This document shows positions 46,473-58,777 of a stretch of 64,000 nt of DNA, one piece after another. Position 1 is the stretch's first letter. Each line of letters begins with the position of its first letter. The notes under the pieces were generated by a model. It saw nothing but the letters and a program-made list of their open reading frames with translations, was not told the DNA's origin and did not search any database. Position numbers and translations under genes: made by a program. The stretch is from Zelopaecilomyces penicillatus (taxonomy: Eukaryota; Ascomycota; Sordariomycetes; Hypocreales; Pseudodiploosporaceae): contig VCCP01000001.1 in assembly GCA_005765155.1 (NCBI GenBank), positions 2,418,001-2,482,000 on the forward strand, written 5' to 3'.

Positions 46473-47181
46473 AATGAGCAGTTGGCTCTGCTGGGTTGGC
46501 GCTTATGGGCACTGAGCAGAGAGGTAGTCTGAGGGAGGTGGCTTCGGGAGGGCGGGGCCGAAGACAAGATGAGATCGTATGTGGCGTGCACACGATGTGT
46601 GAGCAGAAACGTGCTCGTTGAGATGTTGGGATCCGATGGGCAGATGAGGGCGGCGCGTGAGCATGAGAGAGGTATGAGTTGAGATATGGGGTCACGCGCC
46701 TTGAGAATTGAGTGGCGCTAATCAAAGTCGATTCTCAGCCTTGTGGCTGTCACCCAACAAAGCGGGGCTAATCCTCTCACGTCCCCTTTATCTTTCCCTA
46801 ACCTAAAGCGAAGGTTTTGGTAACCATCAGGCAATTTGTTAACAATTTATGGCAAGATATTCGAATTATTGTATTCATACAATTTTACTGGGTTAACAAT
46901 ATGCTACTATGTCCCTTTTTTATACGTAAAATATTGCTCGATTGAAGAGAGCTCATATTTACGATGACGTAGTGATCAAATGAAATTACCAGCTCTCGGC
47001 AGTTCGAGATGCCGGGAGCAGAGACAATAGGGAGTATTTGTACATCGACACAGACGAAGTCAACACGTACTTGCAAGGAGATGCTTATTGGTTATCAGAA
47101 ACCACCATTCGGCAATTATCAAATCCTAGCGACAGCTGTCCATTAGGATAGGGCTCATTGACCAAACGACACTCTCTTACA
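46473..47181. promoter_or_regulatory. Divergent promoter region (hypothetical / lipocalin-like)
   Basis: A 709-base spacer between two opposing start codons. It includes an AT-rich stretch at about 46830-46970 and no gene. Confidence 0.55.
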
Positions 47182-47799
47182 ATGGCAGACCCGGCCCCCA
47201 CAACACTCGTTCTTCCATCCAAATACTCTTCCAATGCATCATCAACCTCCACAGACGGCTCACCAGCTGCCGCCCCAGCAATCGACTGGCTGCTAGGCAC
47301 ATGGACCGTCACCCATTCCACGCTGAGCATGTGGCGATCCGCGCAAAACGTGCGCATCAGCTACAAGGCGCTCCCCGCTAAGGAAGACGGCCGGCTGCGG
47401 ATCGACGACCTCGTCGAGTACGAACCGCTTGGCAAGTCGGGCGTCTTGAAGACGGTCGCGGGTGTGGACACACAAGCGGCTAGCGGTGCCACTGGCGGCT
47501 GGGACTGGAGAGGAAAGGGATGGCTCTTCTTCGTGAGCAGCCACTGGGAGCTCCTGGGCTGGGGCGAGGAGACGGCGGCGGATGGCACGCTGGAGAAATG
47601 GGCCGTGACATGGTTTGCGCCGACCGTCTTTACGAAGGAAGGTCTTGATATCTACTGCGATCGCAAGGAGGGAATAAGCGAAGGGACGTACAAGAAGATT
47701 GCCGAAGCTCTGGAGAAGATTGAGGCCAAGGAGGTGGCGGATATGGTTGTGAAGGATATGAAGCCAGTTGCGATTCAGCTGCCGTGGACGGAGAAATGA
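47182..47799 (+). CDS. Lipocalin-like (calycin-fold) protein
   Basis: A single exon of 205 residues. The ATG at 47182 is chosen; the frame is open a little further upstream but only from a non-ATG codon. A lipocalin-type GxW is at residues 39-41 (LLGTWTVTHSTLSMW), followed by alternating strands (NVRISYKAL, LRIDDLVEYEPL, GWLFFVSSHWELLGWG, KWAVTWFAPTVFT) that fit a single beta-barrel. A helical segment with Lys/Glu follows. Similar fungal proteins are annotated as calycin-like and have no known ligand. There is no signal peptide, so it is likely cytosolic. The gene ends 253 bases from the convergent Cir_N gene. Confidence 0.8.
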   Translation: MADPAPTTLVLPSKYSSNASSTSTDGSPAAAPAIDWLLGTWTVTHSTLSMWRSAQNVRISYKALPAKEDGRLRIDDLVEYEPLGKSGVLKTVAGVDTQAASGATGGWDWRGKGWLFFVSSHWELLGWGEETAADGTLEKWAVTWFAPTVFTKEGLDIYCDRKEGISEGTYKKIAEALEKIEAKEVADMVVKDMKPVAIQLPWTEK

Positions 47800-48052
47800 T
47801 ACCCTTCAGGATGGGACTTGGCCATTCTGTGTTTCTTGCATAGACTAGAGACATGTAGCAGTTTTTGAAGCGTCAACATTTTTAATTTGGAATATCATTA
47901 CTATTCGTACAACATAGGATACCATTGGCGCAGATGAAGCTTATTCACCGAGCCCTTCATTGCTATCTTTTTTAATGGCTAGAAACCGTGTCTCTGCGAG
48001 TGAGACACCATTTTGCGAGCATGATATTTATACAATTTATACTGGGTATCAA

Positions 48053-49103
48053 CTACTCATCACGGCGACTGTGCCGGTGCTTACGACTGGGCGAACGCGA
48101 GTTCCGCCGCCGTGATCTGTCATCATCTCTGTGTTCTCTTCTGTCCCGGTAATGCCTGGCGTCTTGTGTATCACTCCCCCGTTCCCTCGACCTATGCCTT
48201 TCTGAATCTCGCCCTCGGGATCTTGAGTGATGTTTAGATCGACTCTCGTTCCTGCTGCTTCTGTGTCTTTCTCGACGTCTTTCCTCTTTTTTAAGCGCTC
48301 TAAGCTCTTCGTCTCGCTCCTCTTGAAACTTCCTTCGTTCCTTTTTCAATTCCCGTACTTGTGACGCACCTTTCTTCATCATCATCAATGGGTCGTTTGA
48401 GCTTAAACGTTGCGTATCCCTTTCCCTCCGTTTTGGATCATTGTTACCCCATACGTCTTTAGACGAGGAATCAGGCGCCTCGCCATCGGCCTCAGAGTAC
48501 CATGGCCGGTTTGTGCCATGCTTTCCCGGGGCATTGGAGAAACGCATGGTGTATTGGTCTTCGTATTCTCTAGCCTTCTTTTTCTTTTCTGCCTCTGCCT
48601 CCTCGTTCTTTTCGGCATGCGCTCTTACTCGCTCGTCTCCAAAGAGGTCAATATGACCGGCATGATCCACGATTGGGGCCGAGCTCGAAGGTTTATGTGT
48701 TGATTCGGAATTTTTGTATTCGGAGCCATTTCTCTCTTTGGCTAACCTTAACTCGAAGTCGGTGTCGTCTTCGCCAACGCGTTTCCTTCTCTTGCGACTT
48801 CCCGCATGGTACTGCGACCGAGCATCATTGGATTCCTCTATTCTTGTTCTGTCCTCCTCTTCATTATCGGGTAGGGGTGGAGGCACCTCGCCTCGAAGTA
48901 TAGCTAATCGACGCTGAGCATCAACCTCTTGCATGCGCTGCTCCTCGGCTTCTTCGGCTGCTTTGGCAGCTGCCTCGTCCCGACGGACGCGAGCGATGTT
49001 GTCGGCATTGTATACGTTCCAAGACTTCTTGCCCAACAGGTGGCTGTCAATTGTCAATGGCTGGTGTCAAAAGGAAGCTTGGCGGATTCTCTTACAGTGG
49101 CAT
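48053..49103 (-). CDS. Cir_N domain protein, LENG1-like (splicing-associated)
   Basis: Two exons: 49103-49096 (8 bases, Met-Pro and two bases of Leu) and 49043-48053. The 52-base intron has a GTAAGA donor and a GACAG acceptor. Splicing gives MPLHLLGKKSWNVYNADNIARVRRDEA, the family N-terminus (CBF1-interacting corepressor N-terminal domain); without it the long exon has no usable ATG at its start. The product is 332 residues. The middle is Lys/Glu-rich with RRKRVGEDD and RPWYSE blocks. The last 100 residues are Arg/Ser/Asp-rich (RS-like), as in spliceosome-associated proteins. It is likely nuclear with a role in mRNA splicing, by family resemblance. It is divergent from sec18. Confidence 0.87.
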
Positions 49104-49675
49104 GATGAACCTAGCTAGATTGGCAACCAAAGATCGTACTCTCAGTGCCAGGTCATGGATGCAGCGGGCTGTGACGTCTAGCAGCCCTGAAGGTGAAGAT
49201 GGGGATACGTGTCCTCTGAAAGTCGGCTTGAAAGAAGAAATCCTAGAGTCAAATCGAAGACTTTGGTGTTTTCTAGCATCCTCGTAACCATTCCTATTAC
49301 GGCACTGCGCATTCAGCCGATTATCACACGTTAACTTACGTGAACGCCCGAGCAGGGTGACAGAGCAGGGTGACGAAGCAGCGTGGGGCTTATCGGGCGA
49401 TGACACAACACCTAAGCCCAATAGGGATAATCGCCAACCTGGTGCTGCTCCCCAAACTTGCCTGCCATGTTCCAGCTCCAGCTTGTCCTCATCTTCAGGC
49501 ATCCAACAAACCGATTCATCTTGAACGAACGAGACCCTACGAAAATACACCAATACTCTACATCCATACAGAGGGATTCAAAATAATTTTTTGGCCAAGC
49601 TTCACAAGGCGAACTTGAGTGCAAGCAAAGCGCGACTAGCCACCACCTACAGTTCTCACCCACCTCCATCCCACC
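49104..49675. promoter_or_regulatory. Divergent promoter region between the Cir_N gene and sec18
   Basis: A 572-base spacer between opposing start codons. There is no TATA box. A short duplication (GAGCAGGGTGACAGAGCAGGGTGACGAAGC) lies at about 49350-49380. Confidence 0.55.
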
Positions 49676-52381
49676 ATGTCCAGAGCCCCTCCAGGCGGCG
49701 GCGGCGGAAGGTCGTTGTTCGGTGGTATGGGGCTTCCCGGTAGCAATCCACGAACGCCTCAAGGACAAGGACAAAGGCAGCCACCCCAAGGAGGTTCTTA
49801 TGAGGGCGATAGGTCCAATCAAGGATACGGAGCACCGCAAGGTTACGGTGACCCACAAGGATACGGCGGTCCTCAAGGATACGGCGGTCCTCAAGGATAT
49901 GGAGGTCCTCAAGGTGGTGCTGGATCACCTGGCCTGCCGAGGCACCGCGAGAAGGGACCAACAATGCCCGCTGGCGGCGCAAGATCCGTGCCTTTGCGGG
50001 TTGAGAAGATAGCTGATAGATCCCTCCAGTCAAGAATGATTTATGGCAACATGTGAGTAATCAGAGCAGATAGTCATGGCACCTCTCTAAACTAACAATT
50101 GTAATCTAGGTGCGCTGTTTCTCCTGACGATTTCCCCCCACGTCGTGACGGATCCGATCAATACATTCTGCTCAGAGCTGGCCAGCCTCTAGGCGAGTAT
50201 GTCGTCACAGCTACGCCTGTTCCTGGGTTTCCCCGGGGCGGTATCAGTCTGTCCGACCCTCAGAGAACATGGTGTGGCATTGCGATGATGGATAATTTCA
50301 CAGGAGAGGTATTTGATCCGTTTGCTGCAGGAGGCAAGGCATACTTGGGATCTCTGGATGTGGAAGTTGGATTTGCTTCCCCGAACAAGAGAACCGAGGC
50401 CCCCTACGACGAGGATGAGCTCTCCAAGATCTTCATCAGCACATACCAAAACCAGGTGCTCTCTCCTGGCCAGCGGATTGTCATGGATGTCCAAAATATT
50501 CCACTGTTGATCATCGTCAAGACTGTTGCGTTGGTCGACCTTTCTATGGCCGATGATGCTGAAAAACAGACCCAACGGGATGCACACGCTCGAGGAATTC
50601 TCACCAACCAAACACGGGTTCTCTTCCACCGAAATGCCAAAGGGGATTTCAATCTCAAACCCTCTATGTCGAAACCTAATGCCAATTCAATCCTGGCGCC
50701 CGACTTCAAGTTTGAGGACATGGGTATTGGTGGTTTAGGACAGGAGTTCTCAGTCATTTTTCGCAGAGTCTTCGCCTCCCGTGTGTTCCCGCCGGGCCTG
50801 GTCGCAAAAATGGGCATTGACCACGTCAAGGGAATGCTGCTTTATGGTCCACCAGGAACCGGAAAGACTCTTATTGCTAGACAGATTGGTAAAATGCTCA
50901 ACGCTCGACCACCAAAAGTTATCAACGGTCCCGAGGTTCTCAACAAATACGTTGGACAGTCTGAGGAGAACATTCGAAAGCTCTTTGCAGATGCCGAGAA
51001 GGAGTACAAAGAAAAGGGAGACGAGAGCGGCCTTCATATTATCATCTTTGACGAGTTGGATGCTGTTTGTAAACAGCGAGGGTCTGGAGCAGGTGGCGGC
51101 ACAGGTGTTGGGGACAGTGTGGTGAATCAGCTGTTGTCGAAGCTCGACGGTGTTGACCAGCTCAACAATGTTCTGCTGATCGGAATGACAAACCGAAAGG
51201 ACATGATTGATGACGCTCTTTTGCGGCCTGGGCGTCTGGAAGTCCATGTTGAGATTTCACTTCCAGATGAGGCAGGGCGGCTTGAGATTCTGAACATTCA
51301 CACCTCTAAGCTGAGAACCAACGGCCTTTTGGACCCGAAAGTGAATCTTAATGAATTGGCTGGCCTTACCAAGAACTTTTCAGGTGCTGAGATTCACGGT
51401 CTCGTCAAGGCCGCCTCGTCGAATGCTTTTACGCGACACACCGAGGTTGGAGAGATGGCAGTTGTCAAGCAGGATGTCTCCAGCATCAAAGTTATCAGGG
51501 ATGACTTTTTGAATGCTTTGACAGAGGTCCGACCTGCGTACGGTGTGTCCGAGTCTGAGCTTGAAGATGCAGTTAGACGAGGCATTATCCCTTACAGCCC
51601 TCATATCAATACTACCTTCCAGGATATGCAAGATGTCGTCAGTATGATTAAGAACAGCTCGGAACTGTTCAATACTTCTGTTCTCTTTCACGGGCCAACG
51701 GGTGCGGGAAAGACTGCGTTGGCTGCACATATTGCCACCTTGTCTGAGTTTCCGTTTGTCAAGATGATTAGGCCGGCTGATCTTGTTGGCTTCCGAGACG
51801 ATTTTGCCAAGAAGGACTTTGTTCATAAAGTTTTTACAGATGCCTACAAGTCTCCTGCTAGTATCCTTATCCTTGATGATTTTGAGCGATTGATCGGATG
51901 GAATCCGATTGGGCCACGATTCTCCAATACCATGCTTGAGGCTCTTACTACCCTTGTTGTCTCAAGTCCTCCTAGGGTGAGTCATTACATATATCCAATA
52001 CTCTCATCTCCGATACATGAACTAATGAGAAAAAAATAATAGGGACGCCGTCTTCTTGTGTTTGTGACAACATCGGATGTATCTATGTTGAAAATGCTCA
52101 ACGTTCACAAGGACTTTGCTGAGGAGGTGGCTGTGCCTGCTGTGGCAAGCTTGTCAGAACTTGCGTCTGTCCTCCAAGCATCCAGGGGAGTATTCAACGC
52201 AGAGGATATAAACGAAATCCTCAATAATATCCAACAACGGACGGGCTCTCAAACCTTTGGTCTAGGAATCAAGATTGTGCTAGATTGCATCGTTCAGGCC
52301 AAACAAGGTGGTCCCGACTCAAACATTCCAGAAAAACTGGCAAACCTCTTGGTTAAGAAGATACAAGCATTGAGAGATTGA
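49676..52381 (+). CDS. sec18: Vesicular-fusion ATPase Sec18 (NSF)
   Basis: Three exons: 49676-50052, 50110-51976 and 52043-52381. Introns are 57 and 66 bases, both with GTGAGT donors. The product is 860 residues (yeast 758). Residues 1-100 are an extra Gly/Gln/Tyr-rich tail with repeated GYGGPQ. The N domain follows (CAVSPDDFPPR). D1 has Walker A GPPGTGKT at 372-379, Walker B FDELD (D440) and the arginine-finger region RPGRLE. D2 has GPTGAGKT at 654-661 and the D2-type DDFERLI (715-716), with GPRFSN as in NSF. Sec18 with alpha-SNAP (Sec17) disassembles cis-SNARE complexes by ATP hydrolysis for every step of membrane fusion. Confidence 0.97.
49819..49920 (+). repeat. 18-base coding tandem repeat in sec18
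   Basis: About five tandem units of CAAGGATACGGCGGTCCT, with drift at the edges, encode QGYGGP repeats. The two central units are identical at DNA level, suggesting recent expansion or slippage. Confidence 0.85.
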
Positions 52382-53096
52382 GCTATATAAATCTGTGGTG
52401 ATGGGAATTATAACAGCACGGCCTGTAGAGCAGCTGAGTTCTAACAAGTGCATCTGTTGGCGGGGATAGAGTATGATTATGATTGATAGATTAGGTAGTT
52501 GTCGCCAATATACAGTAAAGCAGAACTATATTTACGAGTTTGGTCATTTGTCCATGTGTTTTTCGCAAATGCCAACTATCACTGGAAAAGGCAGCAGAAA
52601 GAGGGTGGCAAACTGTCTCGTGATTGCGAATCGCATTGCGACAAACGACGGGCATCCATCCATCCATCCCGTGTGCCTTTTGGCTCCATAAACTTTTCGG
52701 GATCTTCCAGGCGAAGAAAAACCGAAAACTGTGATCCTTCGGCCGATATATTTCGCAAAGAGCCCTCAAGGAGGGACATGCAAAAGAGATCTATCATGAT
52801 GGAAATTGCTTTTTGCACCATGTCACGTACGCAAGCCATACGAAGTAAGAATCCCCGGCTGACCCCACCATTTAGGACAAAAGGAACCGCCACACCCCGA
52901 TGCAAAAGCAATTCTTTTTTCATCATCGGAGATGGAACGGTGTGTGTGATGATGAGAAAATACGGTATGTGTGTGAAAAATCGACGCTATTGATTGCCTA
53001 CAGCAAACTTAAAAAAACTCAAAAGTTCATGAGAGAAAAGTAAAAAGAGAAGAGTTGTTGCAATGGGATGAATGGCTGTGTAGCTTGGGCTAGTCT

Positions 53097-53113
53097 GGGG
53101 GGGGGGGGGGGGG
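53097..53113 (+). repeat. G17 homopolymer tract
   Basis: Seventeen consecutive G about 700 bases downstream of sec18. Same type as the tract at 2181. Confidence 0.9.
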
Positions 53114-53173
53114 AGGCCTCATTGACGGTCGCGCCGAACGCGATTCACGAACCAAACATTGTCAGTTACTAAT

Positions 53174-53207
53174 GAGCAGTAGCAGCAGTAGCAGCAGCAG
53201 CAGCAGT
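53174..53207. repeat. (AGC)n microsatellite
   Basis: GAGCAGTAGCAGCAGTAGC followed by five uninterrupted AGC units; AGT interruptions show an older array. Non-coding. Confidence 0.85.
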
Positions 53208-53889
53208 AATGATTGGTATGTAGGTAACGTTATGTGCTGCAGATTGTGTGAGACGGGAATGATTAGTGAGGATGGTGGTGCTTCTTTTTTTGAGCGCAGG
53301 GCGGCACGGGTCAGACAGGAGCGGTGCAGGCTCAGCTGTCATGGACACACCGATTGATTCAGGCCAACAAGGGTCTGGTTGTGTGAATTCTTCAGTGGCG
53401 ACTCGGCCGAGTAAGAAGACTGGGATTACAGAGTGAAGTACGAGTTTATGAAAAAGTAAGAGAGAGCTTTGCTGTTAGCGAAGTGAAGCTGAAGCTGACT
53501 GTCTGCTACGGCAAAGTGAAAGCGGCGATGAATGAATGTCCCTCTCGACTGCCGGCTTTCTCAGGGTCCACAGGAACTGCAGTACCTATGTGTGTATGTA
53601 TGCTGTGTAATTATGGTAATTCCCTACATGAGATTGATGGGTTGGCTTACCCACTTGTGCCTGGGTGAACCCCAAAATCTTACAGGACCAGAGTGGATTG
53701 CAGCATGCAATATGCAGGAGAGTGATTGTTTGTCAGTGATCTGGATGCACCGTATCGGCATTTATCTCTATATCACAACAGCAATTCATAATGTGTAAAT
53801 ACATTTGATGGCGCTTGCTCGGTAATTGCAAAACACCGTGCCCAGATTGGTTCGGAGAGCGGAAACTCACCAGAGTGGTGTGCTTCTTC

Positions 53890-53915
53890 TTTTTTTTTTT
53901 TTTTTTTTTTTTTTT
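53890..53915. repeat. T26 homopolymer
   Basis: About 26 consecutive T preceded by CTTCTTC. It may be a poly(A) remnant of a retroposed sequence on the minus strand or simple slippage; no target-site duplication is obvious. Confidence 0.85.
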
Positions 53916-56900
53916 GGATCTTCCGCTGGGTCTCGGGTCGGGAGCGCGGCTTGACGGGAACTGAAGACTAGAAAAGGCAACTGCAACAAACGGGGTCAAC
54001 GGCTTTTCTCGCATTCTCCTCCTCCAAAGGTTCCCATGAAGTCTAGTCTGGGCAAAAGCGGTTGAGAAAAAAAACCAAACGGTTTATTCGAAGCCCTGTC
54101 GATAATAGTACCGGCCGCTAGTGAAGCAGCATGTGTGCGTGTGTGCATGTTACCTATTTAGTGTCTACAAAGTCCCTAGCGTGGTGGGTGCGAGCTAAGA
54201 GATGTAGATGGTGGAATACAAGACAGACAGAGACAGAGAGATTGTGGCAGTGTATTTCGTACTTAATGTCTTGTTGGATACCGTTACCAACTTGGCTGAT
54301 GGGGATTGGCGTCTGTAGGTTTCCCGACGTCCCGGGACGCCGGTATACCGCGTTATTTTGACAGAGTTTGACGGAGTAGAGTGGAGCGAAGTTGCCAACA
54401 GACTCTGATTTTTAAGTGCGACGCTGGTACCGCGTGGTAGGTTGGATGTGTAAATTTGGGTCAACGTGCGCAACGCACCAACAGAGAAAATGCCTCCTAC
54501 TACATATTAGACAAGCATAACTATGGCGTGTACAAAGAGAGAAAGAGAGAAAAGGCTTCGGCGTGATGAACATGTCCGAAGCAATATTCTTTGTGTGTCT
54601 GTGTGCAAAGTAGGTACGGAGTTATAATACGAAGTACCTACCTTAGGTACTAAGGTCTCTACTATCTCGTGGAGACAAATGCCTGATATGTAGGGCACTG
54701 TACACACACTGTGGTCATCACGGTGCATGCTGTATTACTAGTACCTTAGGTAGATATTCGTGACTACCAACAGCTACTGTAATGCATGGCAGTGACATGG
54801 CATTGCAGCAGGCAGTCTCAGAGAGCCGGGGAGACATTTGTTGGTGGTTCTGGTGCTACCGGACACGGAGTTGTGGATGTTGTTGGGGTTGACGTTTTGG
54901 TGTTGGTGCGCGAATGCCGTAACCTGGCACCGACACTGATGTCTGTTGCTATTATGTTGGTAATGTAGCTGTCGGCCTACCTAATTAATACCTTGAATAT
55001 CCTGGCCTTGTGTCGATATATGCCAGGATCCTATCTACTATCAATACAACAAGGCTCAGCTATACTTTCTCAACTTGTCTTTTCGTAGCTAGTCACTCCG
55101 TCTCGTTAAACAAGAAACCGTTGCTGCCGATCGACAACGGGGAGAAGGGGGGGGGGCAATGTCAACACCGCCGCCGCCAGTGCAGCAAGACTCGCGGGAA
55201 GATTCAAAACTCTGCCTGTCTCTGTCCGTGCGCACGGTGTTGGGGGAATGGCGGAGATGGGCGGAGAACGGGCGTCGACCAGCTTACGACCGCCGATGAC
55301 CATCGGGGACGGCACGGGACCGAGATTTCGCTTATTTTTTCTTCTCACTCTTTCTGTTTCTTATTCGCAGGAGGAGTTGCTGGGCTCTCGGACGTTGTTG
55401 ACAGAAGCAGAGAGACGCCGCGCTGCAGCATCGCATCTGCTTGGTCCATTTACCACTGCGTACATGTTTTGTAGGTTTTGTACGGAGTATTAGTTGTTGA
55501 GATGTACCCAAAAAATGCCGCTGTTGTGCATGTGTGCACGGATGCCACGTGAATGATGGTGGCTGCTATACTAGGTAGGTAGGTATCTTGAGGATGATCA
55601 AAGTACACGCACAACATAACATAAGAAGTTGCTCTTATTTGGGGTAAGATACCCGTATAGGCAACTCTGCTCCGGAAATACCACAAAACTTAGTCAACGT
55701 TATTACCTGGGGGGAGATTGGGAAGACAAAGGGCAGAAGCTATCGCGTAGAGTAAAGCAGAGCAGAGCTTTGTTCGATAACACGGCTATTATAGTACATT
55801 AATCGGTCGGATCACACACGTGCCGTTCAATAGCGTGCACAGCGTTCCCCATATGCTGGGCCGGATCAGGCGAGTTGCACGTGGTGGCTTTTTTGTTAGC
55901 AGGGGAGTTACCTTTGATGCTGGACCAACCCTCTCATTGTTAAGTTGTATACCTTGGTACTAAGCAAGGTAATAATTACAGGGCAAGCAGCTGCCTGGCT
56001 GACCAGCAGCGTAGCAGTGGAGTGCAGCCACAACAGCTGTCGGGTGCTGTTATAGGCAGATGATGGCCTGCAAACCTCTCCATCCTTGGGGGCGCGAAGC
56101 GATGCTACAGTGTCTAGCAATGTACTGGGCAGGGGACCCCTTTCTTTCGTCATGTTAGGTACTGGGCAGACTGCGAGGCCTGATGGTGACACCTTCAACC
56201 GCCCACAGACGCGGGGTAAATCAAATCAACTCATGGCAAGCATTGGATGTATAGTCGGTGTCGTCAATCCAAAAGACTCATTGTCCACTTGCTGGCGTGT
56301 GCCAACAAAGACGAAGAAAAGCCTCTCCCGCCCTGACGTTGTACGCGAATGGGCCCTCTCAACTACGTACACCTAAGAAGATACCTACTTGGGTACTTGA
56401 GATGTTGCCAGCCATTCTGAACATGCACGTAAGCAAATCATCTTCAGTCGCCGAGGTAAATCGAAACTTTGCCACCATCAGCATTCATAGACACATAGTT
56501 ACTATGTACTAGAGGAGACATTGTAAACTCGAATTTACAGTTTGCGACTCGGGTGTCCACATTGTTTCCCAGGTCTCCGGGAGAGCCAGAGTCCTTCCAG
56601 CCTGTCGGTAATTACCTAGGCACTTCCAATTAGCCTCGTTGAATTCAACGAATATCTCCCTTCTCCAGTCCAATCTAAATACAGTGCCATACCTCACCCT
56701 CCAACCACACACACACACACACACACATTGGACACACAATCAACAGCAAAAAGAGGGTTAGTACAGTGGTGTAGGTACCTCCGTAGCGGGTGGCTGAAGA
56801 TAGCTGACCAGGGTGAGCCAACCAGTCGGGTTGACGCCAACGGGCCCTACAGTACAAAGCTGGTTGCAGACGGCACTACCAGCGCACTTAACAGGCACTA

Positions 56901-58759
56901 ACCGCCAGCCCAGCAAGCGCTACCAGCACGCTACAGGCCTATTCTCCTTCAGCGGGCATGCCAACCCGAAGTTCCGCTGGAGCCGGCGCGGTTTGTGATT
57001 CTTGGTGATTCATTGTTAGTTGTTCCTGTCATTTATTACCTACTGCGTTCCAGCAGGATGGGGTAGTATTTGTCAAAGGAAAAGGGAACTAACTACTAGG
57101 TAATTAGATTTGGTAGGTGTTAATTACATATAATTGCAATTATCTTTCTGTATTTACTCCGTACACCGCAAGAGTACTGGGTATCTCCCACGCTTCCGGG
57201 CACCATGCCAACGTACCTTGGGTACCTACCTAGGGCTCGGTTCCTGTCTCATTTCGCAGCACCTCGATAACCATCGCCATCAAGTTTGATTTCTCTTTTG
57301 CTCATCTCAAGTCCTTGGCGTTCCGGAAGAGACCCGCTGATGTAAATTTTTTTTTTTGGCTGCCAAGGATATCACGTTGCCCGATCGATCCATGCCCTGG
57401 CAGTGGAAAACAAAAGAAGTTGGCCGTTCACATGTCAGCAAACCTCTTTTTTTTCTTTCTTTCGCTTATTACAGTCCCATTTTGCACTGGACAGCGGGCT
57501 GCTGCCCAGTCCAGGGGGTGTGAGTGGTTTGTTAGCGCGTTCACCTTACGAAACTCCGTTCTGGTACGAAAAGCCACTGGGACGGCGGCTGTTTGTCGGT
57601 GCGTGCCCGCACCATTGTGTAAATCCCTAGCCAACCTTCTTCTCCATCTTCTTTCTTCCATTGTCTAATCATAATAAATCAATTTACCAGTAATACAATG
57701 AGAGGGGCGGAGGCAGGATGGGAACAAAGGCGCACAAAGGGGGCTCCCTGGATTGTTTCCCCCCTCTTCCCAACTTTAACAAGTATGGGAACAAAAAAAA
57801 AACGTGCGTCCTCGGGAGAAACAGAAAAGGCAAGACAAGACTAAACGAGACGAGACATAAAAACCCTCGTCTCCTCTGGTCCCGAAGCCACAGGAAACTC
57901 TGCGTCAAGGTCTTGACGGCTCCAACAGAAAAAGAAAAGAAAGCAACGAAAACAAAAGAACGCACGGAACCCCTAAAAAATTGGATCGTTTGGTTCTTTG
58001 CCCAACCAAACCAACCTGCTTGACACCGCCTTGGAACAACGAAAGCCTCTCTTCATCAGAGGTTAGCCAGCCAAAGGCATCTTACTAATGTTCCGTGCAA
58101 ATACACATTAATGCGCACTGTACCTTCTTTTGACCTGTTGATGAATCGCCCTACCGCAACCACCGCCCTCATTAATTACATTCCAAACATACTACACCCC
58201 AGTATAAGCACAGTGGGAAATAATGTTTATTGGGGGATATTAGAGGGCCATTGCGACTTCGCTTGGCTTTCGTACACTTCTCGCTCTCGAGCACGGCCTC
58301 TCGTACGAGATGATGTCCAATAATGCTCGGTCCTTGTTATTTACTCGTACCTTACCTACGTCACGGTACGCGTATCAGAAACAATCCGCGTCCTTGTCCT
58401 CTGATAATTACCTGTATATCGTTAGTTGGTCGGTATACCTGGGACACGCCATTTGTACCAGTAAGTCTTGCTTTCCTTTTCCAAGGGTCTCTTTGTTGAC
58501 GCGCATTCCCCCTGTCCCTCTCTCTCTCACACTTTCTCTCACCGTTTGGAACCTGTTGGACCCAGATGCTCCTCGATGGCCGACTCTCAGACTCTGGCCC
58601 TATGGGAATTTCAGCCAGTCAGGATCCTGATCGCCGTTGACAGACCTCTGTGAGCTGCGGCCAGCACGGCGCGCGCCGCCCATGCAGCCCATGATAGGCC
58701 CTTGAAGGGCTGTTGATGGCCACTTGATAGGCTACAGAGCGCTGTTGGACGCCGCATGA

Positions 58760-58777
58760 CCCCCCCCCCCCCCCCCC
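58760..58777 (+). repeat. C18 homopolymer tract
   Basis: Eighteen consecutive C in the lte1 upstream desert (a G tract on the minus strand). Confidence 0.9.

Noticed and set aside
53890..53915. Retrotransposon poly(A) tail
   Set aside because: No reverse transcriptase frame, target-site duplication or terminal repeat was found around it.
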